Positions 36,861 to 46,773 of a stretch of DNA of 64,000 nucleotides are shown here, in pieces. Within the stretch, counting starts at the first letter, position 1. The number at the start of each line of letters is the position of its first letter. The stretch is from Trematomus loennbergii (lineage: Eukaryota; Chordata; Actinopteri; Perciformes; Nototheniidae), in assembly GCA_012861695.1 (NCBI GenBank), contig JAAOOA010000060.1:5665683-5729682 (forward strand). The letters are read 5' to 3'. Position numbers and translations under genes: made by a program. The notes under the pieces are model-generated. The model was given only the letters and a program-made list of their open reading frames with translations, was not told the DNA's origin and searched no databases.

Positions 36861-37041
36861 TAGAGTTCGATAGATATTGTGACTGAAAGACGCCCTAACT
36901 AGCGGCCGTTAGCAGTAACATGGCCGGGTCCCGTCGGGTCATTGCCAAGGTGTATATATATATATATATATATACACAGTAATGATAAACACAAGATAAT
37001 GTGTCGTGGAAAGTATACTTTACAGAAAAAAATAAAACGTA

Positions 37042-37130
37042 CCTGTCAACCCAAGTCTTCGCTAGCGATATTCGCAGCAATCGCAGCAGCAAACGAGCAG
37101 AGCAAAGTGGTGGGGTGGGGACGTGGAAAG
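37042..37130 (-). promoter_or_regulatory. Probable non-coding first exon of the transposase gene
   Basis: On the minus strand a G/C-rich stretch with TTGCTGCTGCGATTGCTGCG runs to a consensus donor (GGTTGACAG followed by GTACGT) near 37041. The next good acceptor is just before the ATG exon. The transcription start itself cannot be read from the sequence. Confidence 0.4.
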
Positions 37131-37343
37131 TCAAAGTGTCTAATGATATTAGATCGTAAAGATCAAATATATAGACATATATATATATATATCTGTCTGT
37201 CTGTCATGCAATCCCGATCGCTGATCGCTGTGTATGGTATACACTTTCCCGATTTGAAATTTTGAATTTCATATCACGTGGAGAACCCGCCCACTCCAAA
37301 GACTTTATCGACTGTGGACTTCCAATCACATGCGAGTACAGCG

Positions 37344-37460
37344 ACTGTAGACAGTTAAGCCTTCCGATTGGCCCAAAGTCTACAGTCGCGACTGTGGACT
37401 TCCAATGGGATGGAAATGACGTAGACTTTTGTCCAATCGGAAGGCGTAACTGTCTACAGT
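37344..37460. repeat. Long palindrome at the right terminus of the Dada-like element
   Basis: The arms 37344-37371 and 37433-37460 are inverse complements over 28 bases with one mismatch (ACTGTAGACAGTTA...CCGATTGG). Inside lies a near-perfect 24-base palindrome centred on CGCG at about 37388. The whole could form a hairpin ending 33 bases from the element boundary. Confidence 0.9.
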
Positions 37461-37493
37461 GAACGTGGACTTTGCACTTCGGCTGACTCGACG

Positions 37494-37502
37494 TCTGCGA
37501 AT
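37494..37502 (+). repeat. Target-site duplication, right copy (TCTGCGAAT)
   Basis: Identical to 27803-27811. It joins directly to the U1 3' half. Confidence 0.85.
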
Positions 37503-37568
37503 TCCTCAAATGTGGGAATCTCGATTGCATAATTTGTGATAGGGGGACTGCGTTCGCGCTCTCCCCTG
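37503..37568 (+). pseudogene. U1 snRNA gene, 3' half (interrupted)
   Basis: The stretch TCCTCAAATGTGGGAATCTC leads into the Sm region GCATAATTTGTGATAG. It ends with stem-loop IV, GGGGGACTGCGTTCGCGCTC then TCCCCTG. It continues the 5' half at 27716-27811 after removal of the insert and one TSD copy. The combined length is 162 nt, against about 164 for vertebrate U1. With the gene split by 9.7 kb, U1 cannot be made from this locus. Confidence 0.92.
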
Positions 37569-37590
37569 ATAACTTGTAAAATGACAAAAA
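37569..37590 (+). promoter_or_regulatory. Possible U1 3' box
   Basis: ATAACTTGTAAAATGACAAA follows the U1 end directly and loosely fits the snRNA 3' box. It supports a true snRNA gene origin rather than a retroposed RNA copy, though the match is weak. Confidence 0.4.
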
Positions 37591-37637
37591 TATTCTTAAA
37601 AGTCTGCAACACATTTTGAGAATCAATGTAACTGTAA

Positions 37638-38161
37638 TGGCGCATTTCCACTACAGCGCCCGGCCCGTTTTTTAGTTGCGTTTCCACTTGGCGTAGTACC
37701 GGCTTCTAGCGGGTACTATTTCACATTTTTTCTGGCCCCATAAAATCGAGGTTCTTCCTCAACAACCAGGCTGAGTCGGGCTGAGTATGCTAAACTAGAG
37801 AGAGAATCGCTGGCAAGGGGGCTACAACTACAACAAGATGAACATATTTGACCGTGATTTAATTGTAATACACGTTTCAAAATGATGCCGAAGTAACAAC
37901 ATACTGATACCGGTTAGTAAAAACCATGAATTAATGCTTTGACAAGTCTGCAGACAGACGGCAGGGGAAAAACCTTTTAAAATGCATGTTTTTCTGTGGT
38001 TCTCATTGAAGATGACGTCACGGCTCCGTTATTATAGTTACTGCCCCAGCCACTAAACTGTAATGGAAACGCAGCATAAAGTGAGCCAGTCCCAACAAGG
38101 CCTAACGAGGCCTAGCCATACCGAGCGAGGCCGAGCGAGGCCCTGTAGTGGAAATGCGCCA
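37638..38161. mobile_element. PIF/Harbinger-like MITE
   Basis: The perfect inverted ends TGGCGCATTTCCACTACAG and CTGTAGTGGAAATGCGCCA are flanked by TAA at 37635-37637 and 38162-38164. A 3-bp T(A/T)A-type duplication is characteristic of PIF/Harbinger. The 524-bp interior has no transposase. Confidence 0.88.
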
Positions 38162-38394
38162 TAAGAGCTTTGTGAGTTTTACTAAATCGAAGTTGACGTG
38201 TCAGTGAAAGTGGGAATCCAAATTTGAAAAAGTCTGCGCTACTATTTAAAAGACTTAGGAAGTTCAGTTATAGTGTTATTAATATTCACTCACACATATA
38301 TCATTTAAATAAAATGTGATTTTGAATTCTGAGGCGAGATCATGCTCTTGTACAAGTCATTTACAAAAATATTGTTTAATATAAACCTTTGCAG

Positions 38395-38565
38395 AAAAAT
38401 ACCCGGGACACTTTGGCTCCTACTCCTGAGGGCTCGTCCATCACCTTGCGCTTGTACAGCGTAGATCTTGCCAGGATGAAGGACTGCACTCAAGAGTAGC
38501 TGGTATTTCAGGCATTGTTGGGGGGACAGACCCATCCAGACCAGCAACAGACGGACCAGATGCAT
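38395..38565 (-). pseudogene. Relic of a second transposase copy (last exon fragment)
   Basis: On the minus strand it reads ARSTLYKRKVMDEPSGVGAK, which matches the last-exon ARSTLYKRKAADEPSGVGHK of the gene in 27812-37493. The similarity at DNA level covers about 150 bases. It lies outside the U1-bounded insert, so it comes from a different, diverged copy. Confidence 0.8.
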
Positions 38566-38904
38566 TTACCACTTAAGCCAAACACCCAGACAGATACCAC
38601 TCACATTTACTGGTTCCACATATATTAGGGTCAGGGCTGAATGGGGACTTGTCAGAGGACGTGAGAAGATATTGTTAAAGACACAGTTGTTAAAACTCAT
38701 CACAGAAAGTGACTGTTTTTTTACATATGTTCCATAAACACCAAAGGCTACCAGGAGATCTGGAGCCGGATTTCCTGAACATATCCTTTAGAAAAAAACA
38801 GACTTAAGCCTCCGTTTCTTTCTTTCTTAACCCAATTTCTGTTTTTGTTTTCCACTTTTTACACCACAATAACCACAGCTTTGTTATTTCCATAAGATAT
38901 GAGT

Positions 38905-38970
38905 AGGATTCAAACCACCAATCTTCAGGTTCATAGACACCCATTTACCCCTTGAGCTAAAGCCTGTACA
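38905..38970 (-). mobile_element. tRNA-like SINE head or tRNA pseudogene
   Basis: On the minus strand there is a box A-like TAGCTCAAGGGGTAAATGGG and a box B-like GGTTTGAATCC at normal spacing. Stems are poor, so it is not a working tRNA. Confidence 0.4.
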
Positions 38971-39240
38971 GATTTTATTAAAATCTTAATCGTTGGGCTT
39001 CTACATTCAAAAATCATAATCTGTCTATATTTAGCTTTTGGTTAATTTAAAAAAACGTTAGAGTTGTCATGGGAAGTGAAAGAAAATATTTTAGCAAAGC
39101 AGACTCCCACATTTGTTGAAACTTCACCTGCTCTCCTCACACCTTTTACAACGCAGAAACTCCATTCAGACATCAAAACGGTTTGCTCAATTCTGACATT
39201 CTGGCTATGAGTCTTATCATTTCTAACCATAGGACCATAA

Positions 39241-39302
39241 TGCAGCTGTGGCTGAGAGGTAGTGTGGTTGTCTTATAGTTGGTAAGGGTTCCAGCCCTGC
39301 AG
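39241..39302 (+). mobile_element. tRNA-like SINE head or tRNA pseudogene
   Basis: Box A-like TGGCTGAGAGGTAGTGTGG and an exact box B GGTTCCAGCCC are present, with an extended unpaired middle. It is probably a SINE head. Confidence 0.4.
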
Positions 39303-39835
39303 TCAATATACATAATTTTAGGAATAGCAAAAAAAAGTCGATTAGTTATGAATGTTGGCGTATCCACAGAATATAAGGTGTTGGGAAAATACTGAATGTA
39401 CTCTTTCAAGGACAAAGGTGTACATGATAACGAAGGCCCAAGAGTATAACATTGTATATGGCAGGATGTATGATTAGCTAGAAGAGAAGCATGACACACT
39501 GTTTTAGGCATATGATAAGCTATGTGACAATGATTGCTTTGAACCATCTTGTGACTGTGTAACTCCCTCTCTTGTATATCAGCATGTGAAGGACACTATT
39601 CTGGGAACTGTATGGGATGACTACTTCCATTCTTGAGAGGATCATAAATACATGTATCCTGTTTGAAACTCAAGGCGGTGACGAGTGAGATTTTTCCAAC
39701 ATAAGGCTAGCAAACAAACAGCATTGCGTAAAAGATGAACACCGCCTTTGTGCGTATTGTGTGCGTAAAGATAAATACACTTGAGAAAACCTCACACAAA
39801 ATCGCTGGGCGTTCTCACTTTAAATATATGATGGT

Positions 39836-39895
39836 GGCCTAGAGGTCTAAGCATTGATTTCACGTGCAGGTGCCCAAGGTTCAACACCCAATAAA
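39836..39895 (+). mobile_element. tRNA-like SINE head or tRNA pseudogene
   Basis: Box A-like GTGGCCTAGAGGTCTAAGC and box B-like GGTTCAACACCC occur at tRNA-like spacing, followed by AATAAAGAC. No clean cloverleaf forms. Confidence 0.4.
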
Positions 39896-40473
39896 GACAC
39901 ATTTTGTCATCACCTTCTCAAAGTCATTTTTTATTTGACATTATATCTTTGTTAAATCATCATTACCGCTAAAGCAGAATGGCATGTTGATTGTATTACT
40001 GGTGGGGAACTGTAGGCACAGGAGCATTAATGAACACCGTCATTATTAAAATATCAGAATATATGTCAGTGTTTCCACCTATGGCATACTTTTACTGCCA
40101 TTACTACAGTTATAAACTACAATAGATCCACGATATCCCATTGAATGTCAATTAAAACTGACAATAATAAACCTGGTTAGCACATAATTACAGTTATATG
40201 ATATTGGAGGGTAGTGCTAAGCCATAAAGAGTTTAAGGTACAGTACAGTCAGTCATTTGGGAGACATGATATGATCTCCCAGTCTGTCAGGAAGGAAACC
40301 TCCAGTAAATATTTAATCAGCAATTCGGTTCGCCTTTCAAATATTCATGAAATCTAATCAACTTAATCACGGTACGATCGTTATTTCACAGCGTAATGAA
40401 ACCCCCCCGCCAATTCACTCAAGTGTGACCAGGGCGGCTGACTTCACACTGTCGCTCTTAAAACAATAAAGGT

Positions 40474-40510
<37 letters not shown>

Positions 40511-40522
40511 CACACACACACA

Positions 40523-40580
<58 letters not shown>
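40474..40580. repeat. (CA)n microsatellite
   Basis: Nearly pure CA over about 105 bases, with two small interruptions. Confidence 0.98.
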
Positions 40581-40587
<7 letters not shown>

Positions 40588-40659
40588 GATAGGAAGAAGG
40601 GAAAGGTGGGTGAAACTAGAGCCGCCACGTGAAATAGGAAGAGAATAAGCTCCTGTTTC

Positions 40660-42100
40660 TAATAATAATATGAAAGAGGACATATCATTATCAGGTTCAT
40701 ATTTGTATGTATGTAGCGTCTCTACTTAAAGAGTCCTCTCCTGCTGATGTTCAGGTGTATATCAGTATGTAGTGTCTCTACTTTAAAGAGTCCTCTCCTG
40801 CTGATGTTCAGGTGTATATCAGTATGTAGTGTCTCTACTTTAAAGAGTCCTCTCCTGCTGATGTTCAGGTGTATATCAGTATGTAGTGTCTCTACTTTAA
40901 AGAGTCCTCTCCTGCTGATGTTCAGGTGTATATCAGTATGTAGTGTCTCTACTTTAAAGAGTCCTCTCCTGCTGATGTTCAGGTGTATATCAGTATGTAG
41001 TGTCTCTACTTTAAAGAGTCCTCTCCTGCTGATGATCAGGTGTATATCAGTATGTAGTGTCTCTACTTTAAAGAGTCCTCTCCTGCTGATGTTCAGGTGT
41101 ATATCAGTATGTAGTGTCTCTACTTTAAAGAGTCCTCTCCTGCTGATGTTCAGGTGTATATCAGTATGTAGTGTCTCTACTTTAAAGAGTCCTCTCCTGC
41201 TGATGTTCAGGTGTATATCAGTATGTAGTGTCTCTACTTTAAAGAGTCCTCTCCTGCTGATGTTCAGGTGTATATCAGTAAGTTCTGTAGTGTCTCTACT
41301 TTAAAGAGTCCTCTCCTGCTGATGTTCAGGTGTATATCAGTATGTAGTGTCTCTACTTTAAAGAGTCCTCTCCTGCTGATGTTCAGGTGTATATCAGTAT
41401 GTAGTGTCTCTACTTTAAAGAGTCCTCTCCTGCTGATGTTCAGGTGTATATCAGTATGTAGTGTCTCTACTTTAAAGAGTCCTCTCCTGCTGATGTTCAG
41501 GTGTATATCAGTATGTTCTGTAGTGTCTCTACTTTAAAGAGTCCTCTCCTGCTGATGTTCAGGTGTATATCAGTATGTAGTGTCTCTACTTTAAAGAGTC
41601 CTCTCCTGCTGATGTTCAGGTGTATATCAGTATGTAGTGTCTCTACTTTAAAGAGTCCTCTCCTGCTGATGTTCAGGTGTATATCAGTATGTAGTGTCTC
41701 TACTTTAAAGAGTCCTCTCCTGCTGATGTTCAGGTGTATATCAGTATGTAGTGTCTCTACTTTAAAGAGTCCTCTCCTGCTGATGTTCAGGTGTATATCA
41801 GTATGTAGTGTCTCTACTTTAAAGAGTCCTCTCCTGCTGATGTTCAGGTGTATATCAGTATGTAGTGTCTCTACTTTAAAGAGTCCTCTCCTGCTGATGT
41901 TCAGGTGTATATCAGTATGTAGTGTCTCTACATGTCTCCATGCTTTAATGTTCAAAAAGCTCTTTATTTTTCTCATACTGCCTGTGCTGCAGCACCTCTT
42001 TTCACCCTCTGTCTGAAACCAGAGCCCAGTCTGCTGTGATTGGTTAGCTGGCCGGCTCTGTTGTGATTGGTTAACCGCTTAGAGATGTCCTGCCCCTTAG
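40660..42100. mobile_element. MITE with internal 57-bp minisatellite, locus 1
   Basis: The left part GGACATATCATTATCAGGTT and the right part (CTCCATGCTTTAATGTTCAA through GATTGGTTAACCGCTT) are shared with 48834-50108. The two loci are thus copies of one element family, and the 57-bp array lies between the shared parts. Exact termini are eroded here. Confidence 0.6.
40725..41935. repeat. 57-bp minisatellite, about 21 units
   Basis: The unit includes TGATGTTCAGGTGTATATCA, GTATGTAGTGTCTCTACTTT and AAAGAGTCCTCTCCTGC. Units are almost identical. Two of them carry the same extra 5 bases (GTTCTG at 41282 and 41515, 233 bases apart, or four units plus five), which shows block duplication. A 57-base unit without stops leaves frames open on both strands (MFRCISVCSVSTLKSPLLL plus, VETLHTDIHLNISRRGLFK minus). 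I see no sign that these are translated. Confidence 0.95.
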
Positions 42101-43265
42101 CGAATTACCTACAATATGTTGGAGCGCTAGCCGATAGGAGCTCGAGTGTTGTTTCGGAATCAAACAAAGGACTCCAATGGAGTGGATGTTTGATTGATGT
42201 TCAATTTGTTTTATGAAAATAATAAATTGAGACCTCTTGTCAAAAATACACCAACCTATTGAATTAATAATCCCTGGATTAGACACACACAAAATAAGAT
42301 TTAGTCAAAGAAATTGAGGTATCTGTGTCTGCAAAATAACCCTTCTACTATAAACCCTGTCAAATATATTCTGCAATAAACTATAGAAGTGCCGAAACAT
42401 AAAGTTATTAATTTGAATGATTCAAACAGGAAGTCGAGGAGTGGGAAAAAAGACACAAAACCAGGCAAAGAAAGTGTGGACTGAGAAAAGGTAAGAGACC
42501 CTCAGAAAAACATAAATATGCAAATTGTGTAATATGTCCACGTGGATCAACAACACACATTCATTATTGCTGTACATGCTGCCGAGCGCCTGCAGGCTCT
42601 CACACAGGAACACTGAGATGGATCTAATGTACACAGTAATGTTGGCCTCAGGAAGCTGCTGTGTCCTATTTGCTGCGATGTCGAGATCATTTGGGAGACT
42701 CGGTTCATTCAGCCTGCCCTGTGGGATCGTAGCCACAGGCTGGGATACAGTATCTGTTTTTCATCTCGCAGTAATAGCTTCTCTGTTGTGTCTGCATGAT
42801 GCTAAAGTCCCTATTAATCTCACCTAAACCTGTGTGTATGTCGGCAAACAGCAGGAGATGATGGATATGATTTTATCATTCCGTCACACTTTATAAATTA
42901 GATTTTCAAGCTCAAATTCATCCAGTTGGCATCAAATCTAGTTGTACACGTTTTATTTTCAGGGTTTTATGGACTTTATTTTTAATTTTACACGGATCCA
43001 GAGACTTCAAAACAAGTTAAATTATCCTTTTTTTTTAAACATGGATGCTTCAAAGAGTTGGCAGAGTTAGTCTGTTTCATAACTGTAAGTGTTTTTGTCA
43101 GTATATTTGAAATGACTAGGTTAGCTAAATAGCTAGCTAGCTTACAGCAGATCTGCAATAACATCTGAAGGAATCATGTGTTCGCATCATTAAAATAAAC
43201 CAATAACACTTACATTTTAGGTGAGTTTACAACAACAGTTGTCCAGCTTTAAAATCTTGAACGTC
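42101..43265. other. Unannotated stretch
   Basis: Mostly single-copy-looking sequence. The part at 42540-42760 is less AT-rich and has frames on both strands, but no domain is recognised. No RNA gene or repeat ends are seen. Confidence 0.4.
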
Positions 43266-43274
43266 ACCAAGCGC

Positions 43275-43650
43275 CGTTCCCAGCTGTGTGCATCACTTTT
43301 TAGTGTCCCCTGGTCTCCCAGCTGTGTGCGTCACTCTTTAGTGTCCCCTGGTCTCCCAGCTATGTGCGTCACTTTTTAGTGTCCCCCGGTCTCCTAGCTG
43401 TGTGCGTCACTCTTTAGTGTCCTGGTCTCCCAGCTGTGTGCATCACTTTTTAGTGTCCCCTGGTCTCCAGCTGTGTGCGTCACTTTTTAGTGTCCCCTGG
43501 TCTTCCAGCTATGTGCGTCACTCTTTAGTGTCCCCTGGTCTCCCAGGTGTGTGCGTCACTCTTTAGTGTCCCCCGGTCTCCCAGCTGTGTGCGTCACTTG
43601 TTAGTGTCCCCGGTCTCCCAGCTGTGTGCGTCACTTTTTAGTGTCCCCTG
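43275..43650. repeat. About 38-bp minisatellite
   Basis: About ten imperfect units of GTGTGCGTCACTTTTTAGTG plus TCCCCTGGTCTCCCAGCT. The array resumes at 44042-44065 beyond a MITE that split one unit. Confidence 0.92.
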
Positions 43651-44041
43651 GGGTCTTTCTCAATGTCGAGGACGCTTCCTTGGTAGGACATGTCTTCCGA
43701 GTCAGGTCCTTCAGAGGCTAGGCAAGAATCCTTCCTGGCATTCGGAGAACGAAAAATGGAACAGGCTAGCAAGTGTGCAGGTGTGCGTCATATGAGAGGC
43801 CCCGCCTTAAATTTTCCGCCAAAGATTTGGGAAATTGGTCCGTGCGCAAAGCATTGTGGGGATTTTAAGACGCCAAGGATACACATGTGCATCCTCGAAA
43901 TTTCCCGCAACGAAGGATTCAGTCCTCGGTAGAATTCCAAGGATCCTGGACATTGGAACAGTCCTTCGGCGGGGATTCGATGATGTAGCATCCTTGAAAT
44001 AGTGGCTCTGAAGGATCCTTCCTTGACATTGAGAAACACCC
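43651..44041. mobile_element. MITE inserted in the 38-bp minisatellite
   Basis: The ends GGGTCTTTCTCAATGTCGAG and CCTTGACATTGAGAAACACCC-type sequence are inverted. CTG flanks both sides (43648-43650 and 44042-44044). Removing the element restores an exact minisatellite unit (GTGTCCCCTGGTCTCC), so the 3-bp duplication is well supported. No coding frame with a domain is present. Confidence 0.88.
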
Positions 44042-44069
44042 CTGGTCTCCCAGCTGTGTGCGTCACATT

Positions 44070-46180
44070 TATGTTATATTTGTATCGTTTTTTAAACCGC
44101 AATGCGTTTTTCCTAACGGAAATGTTTTGGGCTGTTGTAACCGTTTGCACCTGTCTGCCACTGTAATTATAAGTGGAGTTGTTAAAATATATTTCAGTCA
44201 GGACCAAAGTGAAGGACATTGCGACCTGTAAAACTACTCTGCTAAAACCAAATGTACAAATACATCCAAATCAAATCCTTCACACTACTCAAGCAACAGA
44301 TTAGAATAATCCTTCACAAAGAAAAAACAAATCAACGAAGGAGAGTTCATTTATTCCTTCTTTCACTCCAGCACGTGATAAGACAATGTGGATACTCGTA
44401 CAAAGGAGGCAGCAGTGGGCTTTGGGGAGTCAGTGAGGTGAAATATTACAAGAAAAATGTGAATCCCAGAGGCTCAGCGGCACGCCACCTTCAGCGAGAG
44501 ACAAACAAAAGGAGGTACAGCGACCCGATAATCCTCCGGAGAAGGAGTCAGTCACTGGAAACCTGCAGAAGCAGAGGTTCAGGAACACGGGAAAGGCCAG
44601 AGAAGTGATTACATGTCATGATAACAGCAATCAAATTATGTTGTGGGGCAAAACAGAGGATTGATTTAGATCTTATCTTGCTTTTACTGCAGTGAGATTG
44701 TCAGTTTGAGGAAGGTGAGTGGCAGGGATTAGACAGCCGCTGTAAATTGGAAGTAAATGTGAAGAGAGGGAGATTATGCAAAATTGGCATTATGATGCAA
44801 ATTAGTGAAGAGATAGTTCAAATTAGAGCAGGAGGACTGGCATCAGTTACCCAACAACATACCTGAAGGGCTTATACTTGTAACAGAGATTTCTTTCAGT
44901 GTACTTTTACTCAAATTAGGGATATGAATACTTCCTCTTGATATATGTCCCACAGCGGGGATACTTACATTGTTACAGCAAAGCGGACAATGCAGATAAA
45001 AGGCAATGAAACAAGAAGACCTACATATTAAATAAGAAGCACATGTTCATAAAAAAAAGGGTCTTTGTTGTCAATACTCAGATATATCCTTACACCTTGT
45101 AACATTATCAATGCAGGGCTTTTTACCTGTAATGGAGTATTTTTTCATTTTACTTTGACTTAAATGAAGAATTTGAATACTTCTTCAAGGAGACAGTGCA
45201 GATAAAAGCCAATCAAACGATTAAAATGTGTATGTTAATATAAAACAATTATGATGCAAATAGGTGAAGCAGATAGTTCAAATGGAGCAGGTGGACTGGT
45301 CTTAAAAAAGCGTATTTTTTGTCATTATCTCTGATGTTTTTTCACCAATTGAAAGCTGCATCACATAAACTAGGCCTGTATTATTTGCATCAGCTCGTTA
45401 TTGATACAATATTCAATTTAATGCATTACACATCACAACACAAGCCTTCGTTATTATTATTCTATCAGATATTCTACTTTCCTCTGAATGATATTATCAA
45501 CATTTTCCTAAATTCATCTTGGCGTATTTGGTGTCTTTGAAAACTAGAATTTTAAAATCTGCTTCTGGCTATAAAGAATGTCTTCTCTGTGACGGCATAC
45601 ATAAAAAGGAAATACATACAGTTGTAATTCACTTAATTGTTTTGTGTATTATAATTGAGGCATTTGTAATCTTCCATAAGAGAATGACTCCAAAAGCTGT
45701 TTGTGTCCTGCCGCAGAAACCTAGCTGGATCTCTTTCTAACCTACATTTCAGTCCTTTAATGACATGAATACATATGTGTGTAAAAGACGCCTTCATTCA
45801 ACAGCAATTTACATTTCATCAAACTAAAGTTCCTATTTGGTGTGTGTTTATTTTATTGGACCTGTTACGTTAAATTCCTAAAAAAAAAAATCACAATTTA
45901 TTGACTTCATATGTTTGTAAAACTATATTTATTCTCCTTAATTTCAATTTTTTTTGACTGCAAATGTTTTTCTTAACTTGTTGTGTTTATCAATATATTT
46001 CTATTCGTTTTTTTAATTCAATTTCAATTTAAAAACGAGCAACTATCACGTTTTTTTATTCCAATTCTGATATTTGTCGACATATTTCAGACTGGACCAA
46101 AGTGGCAGACAAACCATCTTAGAACAACATTACCCCATACTGTACAGACAAGCCACATTACATATATTGCATTCATTGCA
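44070..46180. other. Long AT-rich stretch without recognised genes
   Basis: The 118-codon frame at 44252-44608 is basic but has no domain I know. The rest has only short frames. Two similar segments (about 44760-44850 and 45240-45300, with ATGATGCAAATTAGTGAAG and AGATAGTTCAAAT) suggest an old internal duplication. Confidence 0.4.
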
Positions 46181-46182
46181 TT

Positions 46183-46212
46183 TAGCTGATGCTTTTCTCC
46201 AAAGCGACGTAC
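46183..46212. repeat. L2/SINE tail fragment
   Basis: AGCTGATGCTTTTCTCCAAA and GCGACGTACAATAAG resemble the conserved tail of teleost L2-type retroposons. Confidence 0.55.
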
Positions 46213-46223
46213 AATAAGTCCAA

Positions 46224-46367
46224 TAAACCATATAGAGATATACAGTATAGAGAGAGATAAACCATATAGAGATATACAGTATAGAGAGAGATAAACCATA
46301 TGAGATATACAGTATAGAGAGAGATAAACCATATAGAGATATACAGTATAGAGAGAGATAAACCATA
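46224..46367. repeat. 33-bp tandem repeat
   Basis: About four and a half units of ATAAACCATATAGAGATATA plus CAGTATAGAGAGAG. Overlapping minus frames over it (repeated YGLSLSILYIS) are artefacts of the repeat. Confidence 0.95.
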
Positions 46368-46596
46368 GCGATTCAAACAAAGGACGAAGAGAAGTGCTGA
46401 CATGTTCACTTCAAACAAGCCATGCTTAAAAACTGAGTGTCTTTATATCATTGACGCTGCATCACAGCTTGAACCGGAGCTTTTCGTCTCCTCATGATGT
46501 CACAGTCTGAACAGGGGGGGGGGGATCACTCGCTGTAAAGGACTCTCGCTGCAGAGCTGCTCTCACAATCCTCTCTGAGCATTTCTGCTTCACACA

Positions 46597-46773
46597 GAAG
46601 AAGAAGAAGAAGAAGAAGAAGAAGAAGAAGCAGCAGAGGACAAACTACTGGAACAGATTAAAAGGAGAAGAAGAAGAAGAAGGAGTCTCCGGTGCATGGG
46701 AGCAGAAACATGGAGAGGTCAGATGTGAAGGGGAAGTGCAAGAGGAGGAGGAGGAGGAGGTGCAAAGGCAAAG
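46597..46773 (+). CDS. Candidate 5' coding exon, very basic N-terminus
   Basis: After a purine-rich leader with a (GAA)n run, the ATG at 46710 opens a frame of 21 codons (MERSDVKGKCKRRRRRRCKG then K) that stops exactly at a consensus donor, AAAG followed by GTGAGTG. An upstream ATG at 46696 gives only a short uORF. The layout looks like a true first exon, and the Lys/Arg-rich start is faintly like that of type I neuregulins, but I cannot confirm a gene. No partner exon was recognised in the window, so it would have a very long first intron. Confidence 0.3.

Larger units (their letters stand above)
27812..37493 (-). mobile_element. Dada-like DNA transposon inserted in a U1 snRNA gene
   Basis: This 9,682-bp insert lies between two halves of one U1 gene and is flanked by TCTGCGAAT. 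It holds a single large multi-exon gene on the minus strand (29874-36124, with a likely non-coding first exon near 37042-37130). The termini (GGCGATCGGCC left; GACTCGACG right) show only weak inverted similarity, with a shared GTGCAA close to each end. The right end carries a strong palindrome and both subterminal regions carry tandem repeats. As I recall, Dada transposons of fish insert in multicopy small-RNA genes including U1, U6 and tRNA genes and make short (6-7 bp) duplications. This element fits that behaviour. Frameshifts suggest this copy is now inactive. Confidence 0.82.
38566..40440. other. Stretch with tRNA-like retroposon heads, otherwise unannotated
   Basis: Apart from the three tRNA-like sequences listed separately, no coding domain or clear repeat end is visible. 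The frames at 39042-39230 and 39173-39547 have no recognisable features. Confidence 0.4.

Noticed and set aside
27812..37493. Zisupton/KDZ element as the identity of the insert
   Set aside because: The D..H motif is compatible, but the U1 target and lack of clear long terminal inverted repeats fit a Dada-like element better. This is not settled without a database comparison.
40747..42016. Repetitive proteins of 90-185 residues on both strands
   Set aside because: They are translations of the stop-free 57-bp minisatellite, with no start context, splice sites or domain.
44252..44608. Plus-strand frame of 118 codons
   Set aside because: It has no recognised domain, is composed of biased basic sequence, and has no splice or context support, so it is not called as a gene.
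46087..46418. Minus frames with repeated YGLSLSILYIS
   Set aside because: They come from the 33-bp tandem repeat at 46224-46367.
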